Position numbers and translations under genes: made by a program. This document shows, piece after piece, positions 20,467 to 30,950 of a stretch of DNA of 64,000 nt. The DNA is from Astragalus membranaceus. Its lineage: Eukaryota; Streptophyta; Magnoliopsida; Fabales; Fabaceae. The stretch lies in the NCBI GenBank assembly GCA_039519185.1, contig CM076849.1, positions 61,214,587 to 61,278,586 on the forward strand, in the 5' to 3' direction. Numbering within the stretch: the first letter of the stretch is position 1; each line of letters begins with the position of its first letter. A model generated the notes under the pieces. The model ran no database searches, had not been told where the DNA came from, and saw only the letters and a program-made list of their open reading frames with translations.

Positions 20467-20565
20467 CTCTTAATTTTTCTTTTAATAGAGCTGCATAATT
20501 AACTGACAGTGATTTGATTTCTGTCTCAGATGCTTGAAGTTTCTTGATTCCAGCTTTGTATTGTT
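20467..20565 (-). pseudogene. captured exon resembling a golgin (GRIP-type coiled coil)
   Basis: The minus-strand exon encodes EQYKAGIKKLQASETEIKSL, then SVNYAALLKEKLR. The run ASE.EIK.LSVNYAALLKEKE is familiar from plant GRIP-domain golgin candidates and is coiled-coil in character. It ends ...AGAG with a GTATGG donor. Splicing to the next exon (20368) restores an open frame: LR then GDVLVFL. Confidence 0.65.
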
Positions 20566-21679
20566 CTATTTACAAGAAGTAACTCAAAACAAACCCAGAA
20601 AAAAATTGTTAATTAAAATGTAGAAGAAGAGAGTGAGAGAAGGAATTACTAGCAACATCCCATATGGCCATAAGAAAACTGAAACTAAACATTCATTCGT
20701 CAAAGGTAATGCATAACTTCAAAAAGTGTCATTCAACATAACAAGAATTCAACTAGACAAACAAAATGACATCCCAAACATATGTCAACTTTGAAATTAA
20801 CAAACTAAAAAGCTAGTGCCATCGGCGCTACATTTCAACAATCAATTTGTGTTACAAGCTTATGCACAATATTGAAATCTAAAAACTAGAAACTAATCAG
20901 TTTGTGTGTTAACAGCTATACATAAAATGTTTTAAAACAACTACACGTGAATCCAGAATCCACACACAAAACAACAAAGAAGGTAAAAGGGGGTTAGGGT
21001 TTTGATTCTCGCAACAACAACTATTGATTCCAGAATCCACAATAACAACTAATCAAACCTAAATCAAACCCTACCAACTACTGATTCCAACCAAAAATGG
21101 GGGTTAGGGTTTCGATTCAAAAATGGAGGGATTAGGGTTGAATGTTGCAAATTTGGGAGTTAGTGTTTCGATTCAACTAAGAATGGAGGCATTTCAGTAA
21201 AATAGAAGTAGAGAAGAAGAAAAAACACTTACCTTTTAAGAAGAAGAGAGGAGAGCAACTGAGAAAAGAGAGGCAACAGAGAGGAGAGTCACTAGTTACT
21301 GGTGGTGGTGCTTCGAGCATGGCAGGGCGTGAGGCAGAGGCGACCGTGGAGGGATGGCGGAGCCGAACGTGGAGGGATGGCGGAGGTTAGGGCTTGTGTG
21401 GTTGTGAGAGATGTGTCGCGCTGATTGAGAGAGACTAGGCGTTCTGTGTTGTGTGTTCTAAGAGGGTGAGTGAGGGAAGTTGGAATTTTAATGAAATAAA
21501 ACATGAGGGAAGTTGGAATTTTAATGGAGAGAAAAACGAGAACGATAGGAATGAGTGAAATTAGCTTTAAAAAAATAGAGGGAATGAGTAAAAATTTTAC
21601 CGCCTAAATGAAATAAAGATAGTACCGCCTAAAATTAAATGAAAAAATGTTGAAAGGAAATTCAACCAAATCTAATTTT
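20566..21679. other. CACTA interior, probable captured 5' region
   Basis: There are runs of GGGGGTTAGGGTTT and ATTCCAGAATCCAC repeats at 20950-21160, and a GA-rich stretch with 5' UTR character at 21225-21480. A 70-residue minus frame at 21504-21292 is proline/threonine-rich and unremarkable. It may be the promoter side of a captured gene. Confidence 0.35.
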
Positions 21680-21989
21680 TAAATATAATTTTAAAGGCAA
21701 CACCAAAAGAAATGTTCCCGTTTAAAATAATTAGTGTAACAATTAGAAACTGTTGCTAGTGAAAGTTTAGGGAACAGTTATTAAATGTTGCAAACGAAAC
21801 AGGATAGCAACAATCTAAAAATGTAGTCATATAGAATTTAAGGAACATTTATTCAGTGTTGCCAAAAGAGTGTGCTATAAAACATTGATTTAGAGGCAAC
21901 AGTTCCCAAATGTTGTCTGATATGATTTAAGCAACATTTTTTGCATGTTGTCAAAGGATGTGTTGCTAGAGACAAAAAATGTTGTAGTG

Positions 21990-22380
21990 GCGCCAATATC
22001 AGGAGGCATGGCACAAGGCGCCCACGAAGGCGCCAACTTCAAAACACAGCCCATTGCCACGAGGCGATATGAGATCATACATTCAGATGCGCAAAGCGAT
22101 GACTGGCGGCCAAGGCCATCTTACGCGTGCCAGTTATAAGTATAAGAAACAAGCCTGGCAAAAAGTAAGCATGGATGTTTCAAAATGAAACATAAAAAAT
22201 CAGGGGGTAATGACATCGAAGTCAACCCCATTGGGTCGGTATGTGACAAACCTCCCGGCCAGAACCTCTTGATCAAATTAAAAGATCATGGAGTCGTCAA
22301 ACAGATAATGGTGAGGACGGAAGAAGCAATTCCCCTCGGCACCAAGCAAGCCCTGAAATTTCATCAAGAAGAAAAGTAGG
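21990..22380 (+). pseudogene. element interior with pol-like tail fragment
   Basis: After the CACTA insertion the element resumes (GCGCCAATATCAGGAGGCAT). A plus frame at 22185-22379 encodes 64 residues, mostly charged (GQNLLIKLKDHGVVKQIMVR). No domain is recognised. It may be the end of a degraded pol. Confidence 0.4.
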
Positions 22381-22435
22381 CTAAGAGACAGGATGAGCAA
22401 TAAAAAAACAGAGTGCCAAGCACATATCCACACAA

Positions 22436-23085
22436 GCCAGCGCCCATGAGGGCGCCTGACAAGGAAGGGACCAGCGCCCATGAGGGCGCCTGGCAAGGAA
22501 GGAACCAGCGCCCATGAGGGCGCCTGGCAAGGAAGGAACCAGCGCCCATGAGGGCGCCTGGCAGGGCGCCAAGCACCAAGGCAGCGCCCATGAGGGCGCC
22601 TGGCAAGAAGGGCGCCTGGCAGAGGGGCGCCTGGCAGAGGGGCGCCTGGCAAGGAGGGCGCTTGGCATGAGGGCGCCTGGCAGGAGGTGGTTTGGAAGCA
22701 AAACCTTCGCAAGGGTCAGACAGCACTGTGCAATAAGGCACCCATGAGAGCACCAAACCTTGTCTCACAAAATCTGCTCCACGAGGAGACACCCAGCGTG
22801 TAGACGTCCAAGGCACCCATGAGGGCACCAAACATTGTCCCGCAAAATCTGATCCACGAGGAGACACCCGGCGTATAGGCGCCCAAGGCACCCATGAGGG
22901 GGCCTGGCAGGGCGCCAAGATCAAAGCACAAAGCGCCCATGAGGGCGCCTGGCAGGGCGCCAATGTCAAAAGCAGCGCCCATGAGGGCGCCTGGCAGGGC
23001 GCCAAGGATGGAGAGGCGGCGTCCATGAGGGCGCCTGGCAGGGCGCCAAGGTTGGAACAGGCAGCGCCCATGAGGGCGCCAGGCA
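22436..23085. repeat. long GGCGCC-rich array
   Basis: More than a dozen units contain CAGCGCCCATGAGGGCGCCTGG. At 22436-22560 a 36-bp form (CAAGGAAGGAACCAGCGCCC) repeats nearly perfectly. Longer composite units with CTCCACGAGGAGACACCCGG and TGGTTTGGAAGCAA are interspersed and also occur at 16470-16530. Confidence 0.92.
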
Positions 23086-23280
23086 GGAGGTGGTCTGGAA
23101 GCAAATCCTTCGCAAGGGGGCAGACAGCACTATGCAACAAGGCGTCCAAGGCACCCATGAGGGCACCAAACCTTGTCCCGCAAAATCTGCTCCACGAGGA
23201 GACACTCGACGTATAGGCACCCATGAGGGCACCAAAACCTTGTCTCGCAAAATCTGCTCCACGAGGAGACACCTGACGTA
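23086..23280. repeat. composite CTCCACGAGGAGACAC units
   Basis: CTCCACGAGGAGACAC, itself an inverted CTCC...GGAG hairpin, recurs at about 22785, 22850, 23190 and 23255 in units of about 65 bp. Confidence 0.8.
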
Positions 23281-23590
23281 TGGCGCCCTAGAGGGCGCCA
23301 AAACATGTTTCTGCAGGATGGTACCAAGCACATCCAGGAAGGCACCGAGGCGCCCTAGAGGGCGCAAAAACATGTTTCGCAGGATGGCGCCAAGCAAATC
23401 CAGGCTGGCACCAAGGCGCCCTAGAGGGAGCCAAAACATGTTCTGCAGGATGGCACCCAGCACATCCAGGCTGGCACCAAGGCGCCCTAGAGGGCCCCAA
23501 AACATGTTTCTGCAGGATGGCACCAAGCACATCTAGGAAGGCACCAAGGCGCCCTAGGCGGCGCCAAAACAGGTTTCGCAGGAGGGCGCC
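23281..23590. repeat. about 61-bp GCGCCCTAGAGGGC array
   Basis: Five units contain GGCGCCCTAGAGGGCGC, ACATGTTT and GCAGGATGGCACC. They are related to the 66-bp array at 9591-10055 of the truncated relative. Confidence 0.9.
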
Positions 23591-23870
23591 AACATCAGGA
23601 GTCCTGGCACAAGGCGCCCATGGCGCCCATGAGGGCGCCAGATCCTGCTCCAGACGCAACAAGGCGCCCATGGCGCCCATGAGGGCGCCAGATCCTACTC
23701 CAGACACAACAAGGCGCCCATGGCGCCCATGAGGGCGCCAGATCCTGCTCCAAGAGGCAGCAGCCAAGACAACATGACAAGGCCCCCATGGCGCCCGTGA
23801 GAGCGCCAGATCCTGCTCCAAGAGGCGGCAGCCAAGACAACATGACAAGGCGCCCACGAGGACACCATCC
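23591..23870. repeat. ATGGCGCCCATGAGGGCGCC array
   Basis: Four units of about 55-60 bp contain CAAGGCGCCCATGGCGCC, then CATGAGGGCGCCAGATCCT and GCTCCAGA or GCTCCAAGAGGCAGC. Confidence 0.9.
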
Positions 23871-24294
23871 ACAACACGCACGCAGGGAACAACACCAAAG
23901 GCACACAGGAGGGTGCCAACTCTCGGGAACAAACAAGCGTCCAGCAAGGCGTCCATGAGGGCCCCAACAGCAGAACGTAGCACTTGGCACAAGGCCCCCA
24001 GGAAGGCGCCAACATCAGGATACGGTACCCTAGCTTGACGCTTGGCACAAGGATTACACCAAGAGAGGTGTGAGTCACGGTCGCAACGAAGTGATCTTGT
24101 ATGACCCGACAAGACAAACAAAGTAACGCATTACGGCAAAGAAAAAATTTCTCTTTTTTACTCTAGAGAGTGAAAATGATAAAACACGGTCGTGACAAAG
24201 GCAGTGTCCCTCGCGACTTCACACATCCGGTAGACCGACGAAAATCCTTCAAGCCAAGACCATCCTCCGAAATAATCTCGGCTTGGGGGGCAAC

Positions 24295-24662
24295 TGTTCT
24301 GGACTGGACCAAGAGGTCCATTAGCAAAGCCAGGGGGTGCGTTTAGCAATTGAATATGGATCAGTCCAATCGATTCAGCCCATATTCACAACATACAAGC
24401 CCAATACGCTTGGAGGGTTCAGATCGCCTCCACTGATCCGACGATCCACAGACGAGCATCGATTTCCTATAAATACCGGCTCGCATAGCCATTTATACGG
24501 TACACACTCTTCCCTTGCAAATTCACTAGCTTATTCTCATACTGACTTGAGCGTCGGAGTGGCTTTGCAGGTACCCCCCCTCGGGGCGCTCACTGACCTC
24601 CTGCCAGAGCAGCAAGAGACCTACCAACAGCAGCCTACCAAAATACTGCTAGGTACAGAACA
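24295..24662 (+). repeat. 3' LTR, 368 bp
   Basis: TGTTCTGGAC opens it and GTACAGAACA closes it, followed by the TSD CCATT. The polypurine tract CTTGGGGGGCAAC is immediately upstream. Confidence 0.94.
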
Positions 24663-24860
24663 CCATTGGATCACCGGGAAGGTTATCATCGTTGAGATTA
24701 ACGACAATTGGATTGTTAGCATTCACATTATGAAAGTTCTATCCATGGAAATTTTGATCACGAAACTGAATCTGGTGAGGTTGGGGTTCATTGCGTGGAT
24801 GGCGATGACGACATCCATAAAAAGTCTATACTGCCCAATTATGCGCAGTCACTAATAAGT
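24663..24860 (-). pseudogene. exon half, left side of the 13-kb insertion
   Basis: The minus-strand frame NFHNVNANNPIVVNLNDDNL starts after a TAG at about 24745 and runs to the TSD, continuing at 11633 on the far side. Upstream codons (QIQFRDQNFHG) share an N/H-rich style with it, so the TAG may be a later mutation. Protein not identified. Confidence 0.45.
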
Positions 24861-27170
24861 TATCATCAGAGAACATGAAATGCCTATTAGAAACTTCAAC
24901 TTTATGCAGTGAAGAAAATAAGACAAATAAATGTAATTTCATTCAAATTGCCGTTACCATTATTTGCATTAAAAACATTTCAATTTATGAAGAAGTAAAA
25001 GTGGTTGAAATAATTTTCCATCTCATGTCATGTTTAGTGGAGAAAGTCTGAAAGGGAAGAGCTTTTGTTTTCTTGACGACAACAATTTAATAAACATATG
25101 CGCCTTTCTTTGTAGATAAAACTGCTTAAAGAGAAACACAAACCAAGTATTCAGTTGTGGGGAAGAAAAACTGGTTCTGTAACAAAAAAATGCACAAAGA
25201 AAATACTAAAACTAAATCAAAATATTAGTCACAATGGCAATTTCAAAACAAATATTACAAATATACCTTTCTTCCATTGCATTCAAATTCAGTGGATTAC
25301 CTAGAAAGCATTGTAGGTTTTATTAAAAAGAATATATAAGTACATATAAGATAAAAGTTAAGATGGTTAAACAGCAAACTGAAGGCAAATTTGTTAGGGA
25401 GTTGCATGAATGCATTTTAGTGATCCTATATAAGAGCAAAAAATTATAACAAATGGTTGAATAAGGAGGAGACCAAGTGTATTCTGATTTACAAGATCGG
25501 TTGTATCATGTGCAAGGTAGACAAGTTCGTAATCCTAGGTAGGAACGGTGAGGGGTCATAGGTTCGTAAAGCACGGGATAGTAGCACGAAACGTAGATCC
25601 TATGAAATTGTCGAACTAGTATATATATATATATGGGTTCGCAGGGAGAGAAGGGCGTCGTCGCAGGGAGAAAGAAGAAGGGTTCGTGGTGTCACCAAAA
25701 AGAAACGTAAAAATCCCCAAATGCATAAAATGCAGCGTTTCATTAAACAGTCATAAAACGCAGTGTTTCATTAACTGCTCTGAAATCCCCAACATACCTT
25801 TAAAAAACCCTAAATGTTTTAAAATTGAAGGGCTTTTTGGTCATTTTGTTTCAATAACTGCCTGGTGGAAGTGACTTCAAAGAAGGCTTGATCAAAGAGT
25901 TAGATGAAGAATTACCTACAGCATAAGATATTTCAGTGAATGAGAAATAACTGAAAGAAGTTGAACTTTGGAGGAACATTGCTAGAAGAGTCAAATAAAA
26001 ATATGCTAGTAGATTTAGCTGTAAAATTACTTGAGAGAAGGGGGACCTATGTTCTGCATGGAAGAAATTCAGTTGGATTAGCAGCAGCAATAGTAGGAAG
26101 AATATTGTTGTTTTTTCTCGCCTTTGAACGTTCGATTATAGTAACCTGCGGACAAAAAATATTATGCAGTAGATTTATATTAGTCGATGGATTTAAGAGT
26201 TGAGTCAAAGCATGATGATGTAACGGATTACTATTTATAGTGGGAGTAAGATTGAAATTAAAAATTGTTTGCACGAATAGCTGTCAAAATAAAAGACAGA
26301 ATGCAGAATATTGTAATTCAGTAGAGAGTAAGTAGAACATGTTGGAGAAAAATGGCATACCATATACGAAGTAAGATAATAATGTACAATGCAATGAAGT
26401 TTTAGTAGATTGATTCATATTATTGTTTAATCAAATTACTTGATTATAGATTAATTTTTAAGGCTAACATCATGCTAACGTAAGTGCTAATTAAATAACT
26501 TAATTTCATTTAAGCCACACATTACATGAGACTTCAACCAACAACACACTACATAAGATCTCACAAAGTAAGACATAACATAAGAAGCATCCAAAAGATC
26601 ATTAGAGGCAACATCATCCATGTAACCCTGTATAGCATCGGAATAAATGACAAGTGTTTTAAAACTTGTTTACATTGACTTAACTAAAAGTGACACGATG
26701 GAAACTCACGAGATATTTTGTTTTTGATCTCATGAATGTTGATAATGGCTATCATATGGTGAAGCTTGAAGAGGTCCCACATGGGGGCTGGTTTATAGTA
26801 CTCGAAAGGAAAAGGAAACCAAAGGGTTTAAAAGCACAAGCCCTTTACGCTTCCAAGCTGCATGGTTAACACATGAAGCCTACCTTCAAATGATTAATCT
26901 CAAAGAATGAATTTAGTTTGTACACGCATTTTCGATGCTGCTATTGAAATAACTTTTCCAGTTATAGTTTGAGACCACCCCACTCATTTTATAAAGTATT
27001 TTTCCAGCTTTTTTTTTATTACATGCTTTTTTTTTGTTACAGTATTTTGCCGGGTTTAACAACTACTCAATATTCGGCTAATTATTCCTGAAATCAAAAT
27101 AAGGAAGTGTTGTTCTTTTACACGATATGAATTAGAACATAGTTTGGAAGCCCATCTCGAGATCAACCTT
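24861..27170. other. AT-rich DNA without recognised gene
   Basis: No conserved domain is recognised. The best open stretch is 25961-26203 on plus (LLEESNKNMLVDLAVKLLER, then GTYVLHGRNSVGLAAAIVGR). It has exon-like composition but no identified family, and it ends without a clear partner exon. A short (TA)n lies at 25619-25636. Confidence 0.4.
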
Positions 27171-27179
27171 CCACAATCC

Positions 27180-27310
27180 TATCTATATATAGATCCATCT
27201 CTCGCAAATCAAGATCATGAAGGATCGGGAAAGTAGTTATTCTCTCGCAAATCAAGATCACGAAGGATCGGATAGGGAAAATGGTTATTATAATAATAAT
27301 AATAATAATA
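27180..27310. repeat. 40-bp direct duplication and (ATA)n
   Basis: TCTCTCGCAAATCAAGATCA, then (T/C)GAAGGATCGG, occurs twice in succession at about 27199 and 27241. It is followed by an (ATA)n run at about 27287-27310. Confidence 0.75.
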
Positions 27311-27535
27311 GTATATTAAAATCAAATTATTTACGAGAAAGCTACTTCTCATTATGATCGCATTTTAGATTATTTTATATTCTTATTATTCCCAATAGCT
27401 AACAAAAACAATTAATAAATCCCAAATGTTACTTTTTTTTTTGAAAAAAAATTGATTATTTCATAAAATAATCTAAAACAAAATACTCAAATTCTCCATT
27501 CATGTGTATTGCATATTTAATTTTTTTTTTATAAA

Positions 27536-27668
27536 CCAGGGTATTTACCGCCGAATGCAGTGACTAATCCCTTCGCTGGATTGGAGGCACCTCGAAGGCG
27601 AAGATCGAACCCTCGACACTTGGTTAAGGGAAGATGAGCCTCAACCGCTCAACCACACCCCTGGGTTA
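27536..27668 (-). mobile_element. tRNA-derived SINE (minus)
   Basis: Read on minus, CCAGGGGTGTGGTTGAGCGG opens the unit, with an A-box-like TGGTTGAGCGG. GAGGGTTCGATC follows about 35 bp later as a B box, then a body with GCCTCCAATCCAGCGAAGGG. TTGCATATTTAATTT occurs on both sides (27509-27523 and 27667-27681), a likely TSD of about 15 bp. Confidence 0.8.
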
Positions 27669-28103
27669 TTGCATATTTAATTTAATTAGTAATGAAGTGA
27701 GTAATTTTCCCCCTAAAAGACTCACACAACATATTTCAACTTTAAAAAGCAGATTCAAATGCATTCATTCGATTTTGATCCGACCGTATAGATGTGCAAC
27801 TATATGATTATGTGTAGTACTACGTAGAGGTGGACAAAAAAAGTAAACCGACCGAAAATCCAAACTGTCCGAACTTTACATGCTTCTACGGTAGGTTTGA
27901 TATGGCTCCCAGGTAGATTTTTTAGAAAAATCAGTTACTACTGGTCCTATTTGGGCGGGTTCGGTTGCCCAAAACTAAATCCAACAGACACCGAATCCGT
28001 CCGTGAGAAATACATCTTATAATATTTACAGATATAATATCCAGTGATGATTACCTAAAAATCACTTCGGTAGTAGACTAGGGGAGCTTTTTGATTTTCT
28101 TTA

Positions 28104-28164
28104 AACTTTAACCGCACACCTATTTTTTTAAAAAAAAATACGTGTGCAGCTAAAGTTTAAGTGC
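28104..28164. repeat. small inverted repeat
   Basis: AAACTTTAACCGCACACC pairs imperfectly with CGTGTGCAGCTAAAGTTT around an A/T loop. It could be a MITE remnant. Confidence 0.6.
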
Positions 28165-28277
28165 ACACCTACTCAACTGGGCTACTTCCACTCAGAGTAT
28201 AATACACATTATTACAACTTACATGCAATGGTATAACCTAATACTATAATAAAATAACAATTTCCGATACAAACATG

Positions 28278-28412
28278 ATGTGGTACAAGTAGTAGATACT
28301 TCGGTCCCTTAACTATTTGGTCCTGGGTTCGATGGTCAACCCCTTAAATGGACCTCAAATACCTCAAAGGAGTCTTCACCGTCGCCGTAGAGGATACATT
28401 GGTTTACCAAAA
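28278..28412 (+). mobile_element. tRNA-derived SINE-like repeat
   Basis: GTGGTACAAGTAGTAGA resembles an A box and CTGGGTTCGATGG a B box, at about 45-bp spacing. The body includes CACCGTCGCCGTAGAGGATA, and a tail ends with TTTACCAAAAAATAAATAA. The unit is similar in style to 47650-47712. TSD not found. Confidence 0.55.
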
Positions 28413-28854
28413 AATAAATAACACTTTCCGATTCTCATATATTAATTTTTAAATTAAACAATTCAAAAGATGAAAAAGAAGTATAAATGACGTGATCCTC
28501 TCTCTTCAACCTCGGTCTTCACCTCTCTCTTCAACCTCCATTCTCACCTTCAAAAAATTGTAGAAACTCTACTGAAAATCAAAAGCCACTGAAGAAGATA
28601 AGAGAAACAACCGCAGTGTAAAGAAGCTCTAAACCGAGTCAACCCACCTGTCAAAACCGCCACCCGCCAAAACCGCCACTCCTGAAACCGCCTTTCAAAA
28701 TGGTCGGAAATGGATGCCCTTATTATTCTTCGATTTTCCTTTGGATTTGGTTTATTGAACTCGGAACCGTACTACCCGCCCCCTTTGTCCAGCCTAGTAT
28801 GTGGTAATCCGTTTCCCAAAAAAGTGTACGGTGTCTCTGAAAATTATAACATGG
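28413..28854. other. AT-rich DNA without recognised gene
   Basis: Pyrimidine-rich duplicated phrases (TCTCTCTTCAACCTC) occur at about 28500-28540. No supported coding region. Confidence 0.4.
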
Positions 28855-29075
28855 CTTAATTACAGTTTTGGTCCCCCCTATTATGACCAACTCACGATTT
28901 TGGTCCCTAAAGTTTTAATTTGACGATTTTGGTCCCCCTATTTTCCCAATTTGTAAAATCAAGGTCCCCCACCCCAATTTTGACTGACTTATCCTACGTG
29001 GCAGCCCACGTGGACTGCCACGTAGGCGCACCCCCCACCCCCCCACCCCCCCTTCCACTGTTCATCTTCCCCACC
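28855..29075. mobile_element. single arm of a long-TIR element
   Basis: GGCTTAATTACAGTTTTGGT and repeated ATTTTGGTCCC phrases resemble the TIR of the fold-back element at 3628. A near-perfect hairpin CCTACGTGGCAG/CTGCCACGTAGG lies at 28993-29026. The second arm is not seen, and the element is interrupted by a CACTA-type end at 29076. Confidence 0.5.
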
Positions 29076-29089
29076 CACTACAAGAAAAT

Positions 29090-29345
29090 CGACGATTTCC
29101 GACGGCAATTTTCGTCGCAAATGCAGCGATTTTCGTCGGAAATTGACATTTCCGACGAACTTTCCGACGGACAAAAAGTCGTCGCAAAATCGCTCGTCGC
29201 AAATCGTTTCCGACGGATTTTTTCCGTCGCAAATTTCTCCATCGCAAAGTCGTCGGAAACTCGTCGCAAATATCCGTGGCAAAGTCGTCGCAAACACTGA
29301 CACATTTTCGTCGCAAATCCGTCGCAAATCCGTCGAAAATTTTTA
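29090..29345. repeat. CGTCGCAAAT/CGTCGGAAAT subterminal repeats (left)
   Basis: About 15 short motifs, such as TTTTCGTCGCAAAT and TTTCCGACGGA, occur in both orientations. They generate Arg/Lys-rich artefact frames on both strands. Confidence 0.85.
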
Positions 29346-29743
29346 AAAAAAAATTAAAAAAAAATTAAATCCAACAGTCGTCCTTATACCCTCACTAAAC
29401 CAAACTTCTATTGCAATTCCTTCTCTTATACACTAGTAATTATCACAACAAATTTGAAGTCAATTGATGAATTTACAGTTTATGGAATTATCATAAACCA
29501 TTTTGATAACCTCATTTCAACACTTACACTAGTGCTTATATCATAAGATAAGCCCAAGTAAACTCTTTTAAACCATAAGACAGTTGGACAGCTTAAGAAA
29601 CAGGCACATTCTTAACAAAATAGCAAAAGAGAGATTTAACTACATAGGAAACAAATAGTTTAACATAATATTCAAAAGATAGGAAAATTACAAAGAAAAC
29701 AAAAAATCAGCATATTGTTGCATCATCCATTGTGTATGAGGTT
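29346..29743. other. CACTA interior, AT-rich
   Basis: No coding seen. It contains the first copy (29597-29648) of a 52-bp direct repeat whose second copy is at 30987-31038. Confidence 0.5.
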
Positions 29744-29818
29744 TCATGAAAAGAAAAGGTCATCAATAGGCAGCTCCAAGTCATCCTTGGTGCTCCCATT
29801 ATCAGTAAGCAGGCTCAC
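29744..29818 (-). pseudogene. captured exon resembling eIF5A
   Basis: The minus-strand exon begins after TTTTATAG and encodes VSLLTDNGSTKDDLELPIDD, then LFFS and a stop. Plant eIF5A has the closely similar GFVSLLT(D/E)(S/N)GNTKDDL(R/K)LPTDD before its C-terminal domain. The R/K to E change and the early stop show it is non-functional. eIF5A is the hypusine-containing translation factor; only a piece of its C-terminal OB-fold is present. Confidence 0.75.
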
Positions 29819-30203
29819 CTATAAAATAACATCATTCAAATAAAGATTTAGAAAATAGAAGCAACATCTACTTCATTGAAAATAAATAAATCTAAACAGA
29901 ATTAAAAGGTGGAAGAATAAAGACAGAATTTCCATAACTATCTACTCCATTCTCCTCTTATCCACTCTCTATTACATTATGAAGATTAGGGGAAAATGGT
30001 CATGTTATGAAGGGTTAGAATTTCTAACAATTTGATAGAGAAGGTGGTGCAAGCACTTTGGTAAGCACCTTAGTAGTCTGTGTTTATGATTTTCAAGAAG
30101 GTGTTGGTTGAACAAAGACATAGGGAAATACTAGTTGCATACTTGCATTATACCTTTCAGGAAAAATTTGAATTGTTTGTCAACCTTATAGTGAAGTAGA
30201 ATG

Positions 30204-30950
30204 CTAGCAGAGTGATGATGGCTTTGGTAACACACAACAGTCAACAAAGATTAGAGAAAAAAACCAACGATTTAATTCCAAAATAACAGATTTAGGTTCA
30301 ATGTGACTTAGGAGGAGAGTAGGTTGATGTCTAGGTTTAACTATGCCTGATTTGGATCGAGTTTGCATAGGGTGAGTGTTGATTGGGGGAGGAGAGGCTG
30401 AAGATAGTTCAATTGTCGTGCTGGCAGTGGCCATGGAGTGAGGATGTGAGGTGCTGACTGATGGTGAGGGACCAGGAACAGGGTCACGTTGGTTAACTGA
30501 AGTAGGTGCAGTGTTTGGTGATGAAGGTGAGCTAGGAGGAGGCATTGGGAGTGGGTGTGGCAAGTTGGTGAGGGATGTTTGGGTTTGGAATGTTTGATGT
30601 GGAAAAGTTAGTGTTTGTAGGGCTGATAGGTGAGGGATTAGTGGAGGATTCAAAGAGTTGTATGTAAGGGAATTTAACCTCATTAAAGAGCACATCCTTA
30701 CACAGTCAGATTGATTATGGGTTGTTCTAGATTGCACTGCTTCCTTGAAATTATTTCTTCTTATCTCAGCAACTCCATCGTCCTTTCTAATTCTATACTC
30801 AGCTTTTGGAATGTCCTGAATTGGTTGATTTCGGGCTCCAAATCTATATGTGTTAAGATTCCTATTACCTGGGCCTCGACGGTCCTCTTCTCTTGAGTAC
30901 TTAGGCAAGTTCACCCATAGTTTATAATCCCCAATAAGAATATTTTCCAA
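30204..30950 (-). pseudogene. chimeric remnant: LINE ORF1-like piece joined to copia linker
   Basis: The 248-residue minus frame starts MENILIGDYKLWVNLPKYSR, followed by charged sequence, like an RRM-type segment of some plant LINE ORF1 proteins. After about residue 100 it changes to a Pro/Ser/Thr-rich linker with HPMQTRSKSGIVKPRHQPTL and LLLSHIEPKS, the well-known stretch just ahead of the copia reverse transcriptase. RT itself is absent. The two halves come from different retroelement classes and share a single open frame. Confidence 0.65.

Larger units (their letters stand above)
16927..21989 (-). mobile_element. 5.06-kb CACTA transposon carrying gene fragments, TSD GCG
   Basis: The ends are CACTACAACATTTTTGGTC at 16927 and, inverted at 21989, CACTACAACATTTTTTGTC. 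GCG flanks both sides (16924-16926 and 21990-21992), the 3-bp TSD of CACTA elements. The host array sequence continues across the insertion. Subterminal regions (to about 17280, and from about 21680) are full of short TTGTTGCC/GGCAACATT repeats in both orientations, as CACTA transposases bind. No TNPD-type transposase is present. The interior carries minus-strand exon-like segments from at least three unrelated genes, listed separately. It is a Pack-CACTA by structure. Confidence 0.92.
11634..24662 (+). mobile_element. 13.0-kb non-autonomous gypsy-like LTR element, TSD CCATT
   Basis: Two LTRs (11634-11998 and 24295-24662) with TGTTCTG/CAGAACA tips flank the unit, and CCATT is duplicated exactly at 11629-11633 and 24663-24667. 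A primer-binding-like TTGGCGACCACAGTGGG directly follows the 5' LTR. A GGGGGGCAAC tract precedes the 3' LTR. The interior holds gag-like fragments, a pol reduced to a deleted RT/RNase H remnant, many GGCGCC-rich tandem arrays, and a nested 5.06-kb CACTA element. Without that insertion the element is about 8.0 kb. I find no protease, complete reverse transcriptase or integrase, so it would need an autonomous relative of the Tat/Ogre-like gypsy type (lineage inferred from RT wording only). Confidence 0.93.

Noticed and set aside
22278..24121. Several long Ala/Pro/Trp/Cys-rich frames on the minus strand
   Set aside because: They are translations of the GGCGCC arrays; all frames show the same word pattern.
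25961..26203. Possible enzyme exon (GTYVLHGRNSVGLAAAIVGR)
   Set aside because: I could not match it to any family or find partner exons, so it is only mentioned in the regional note.
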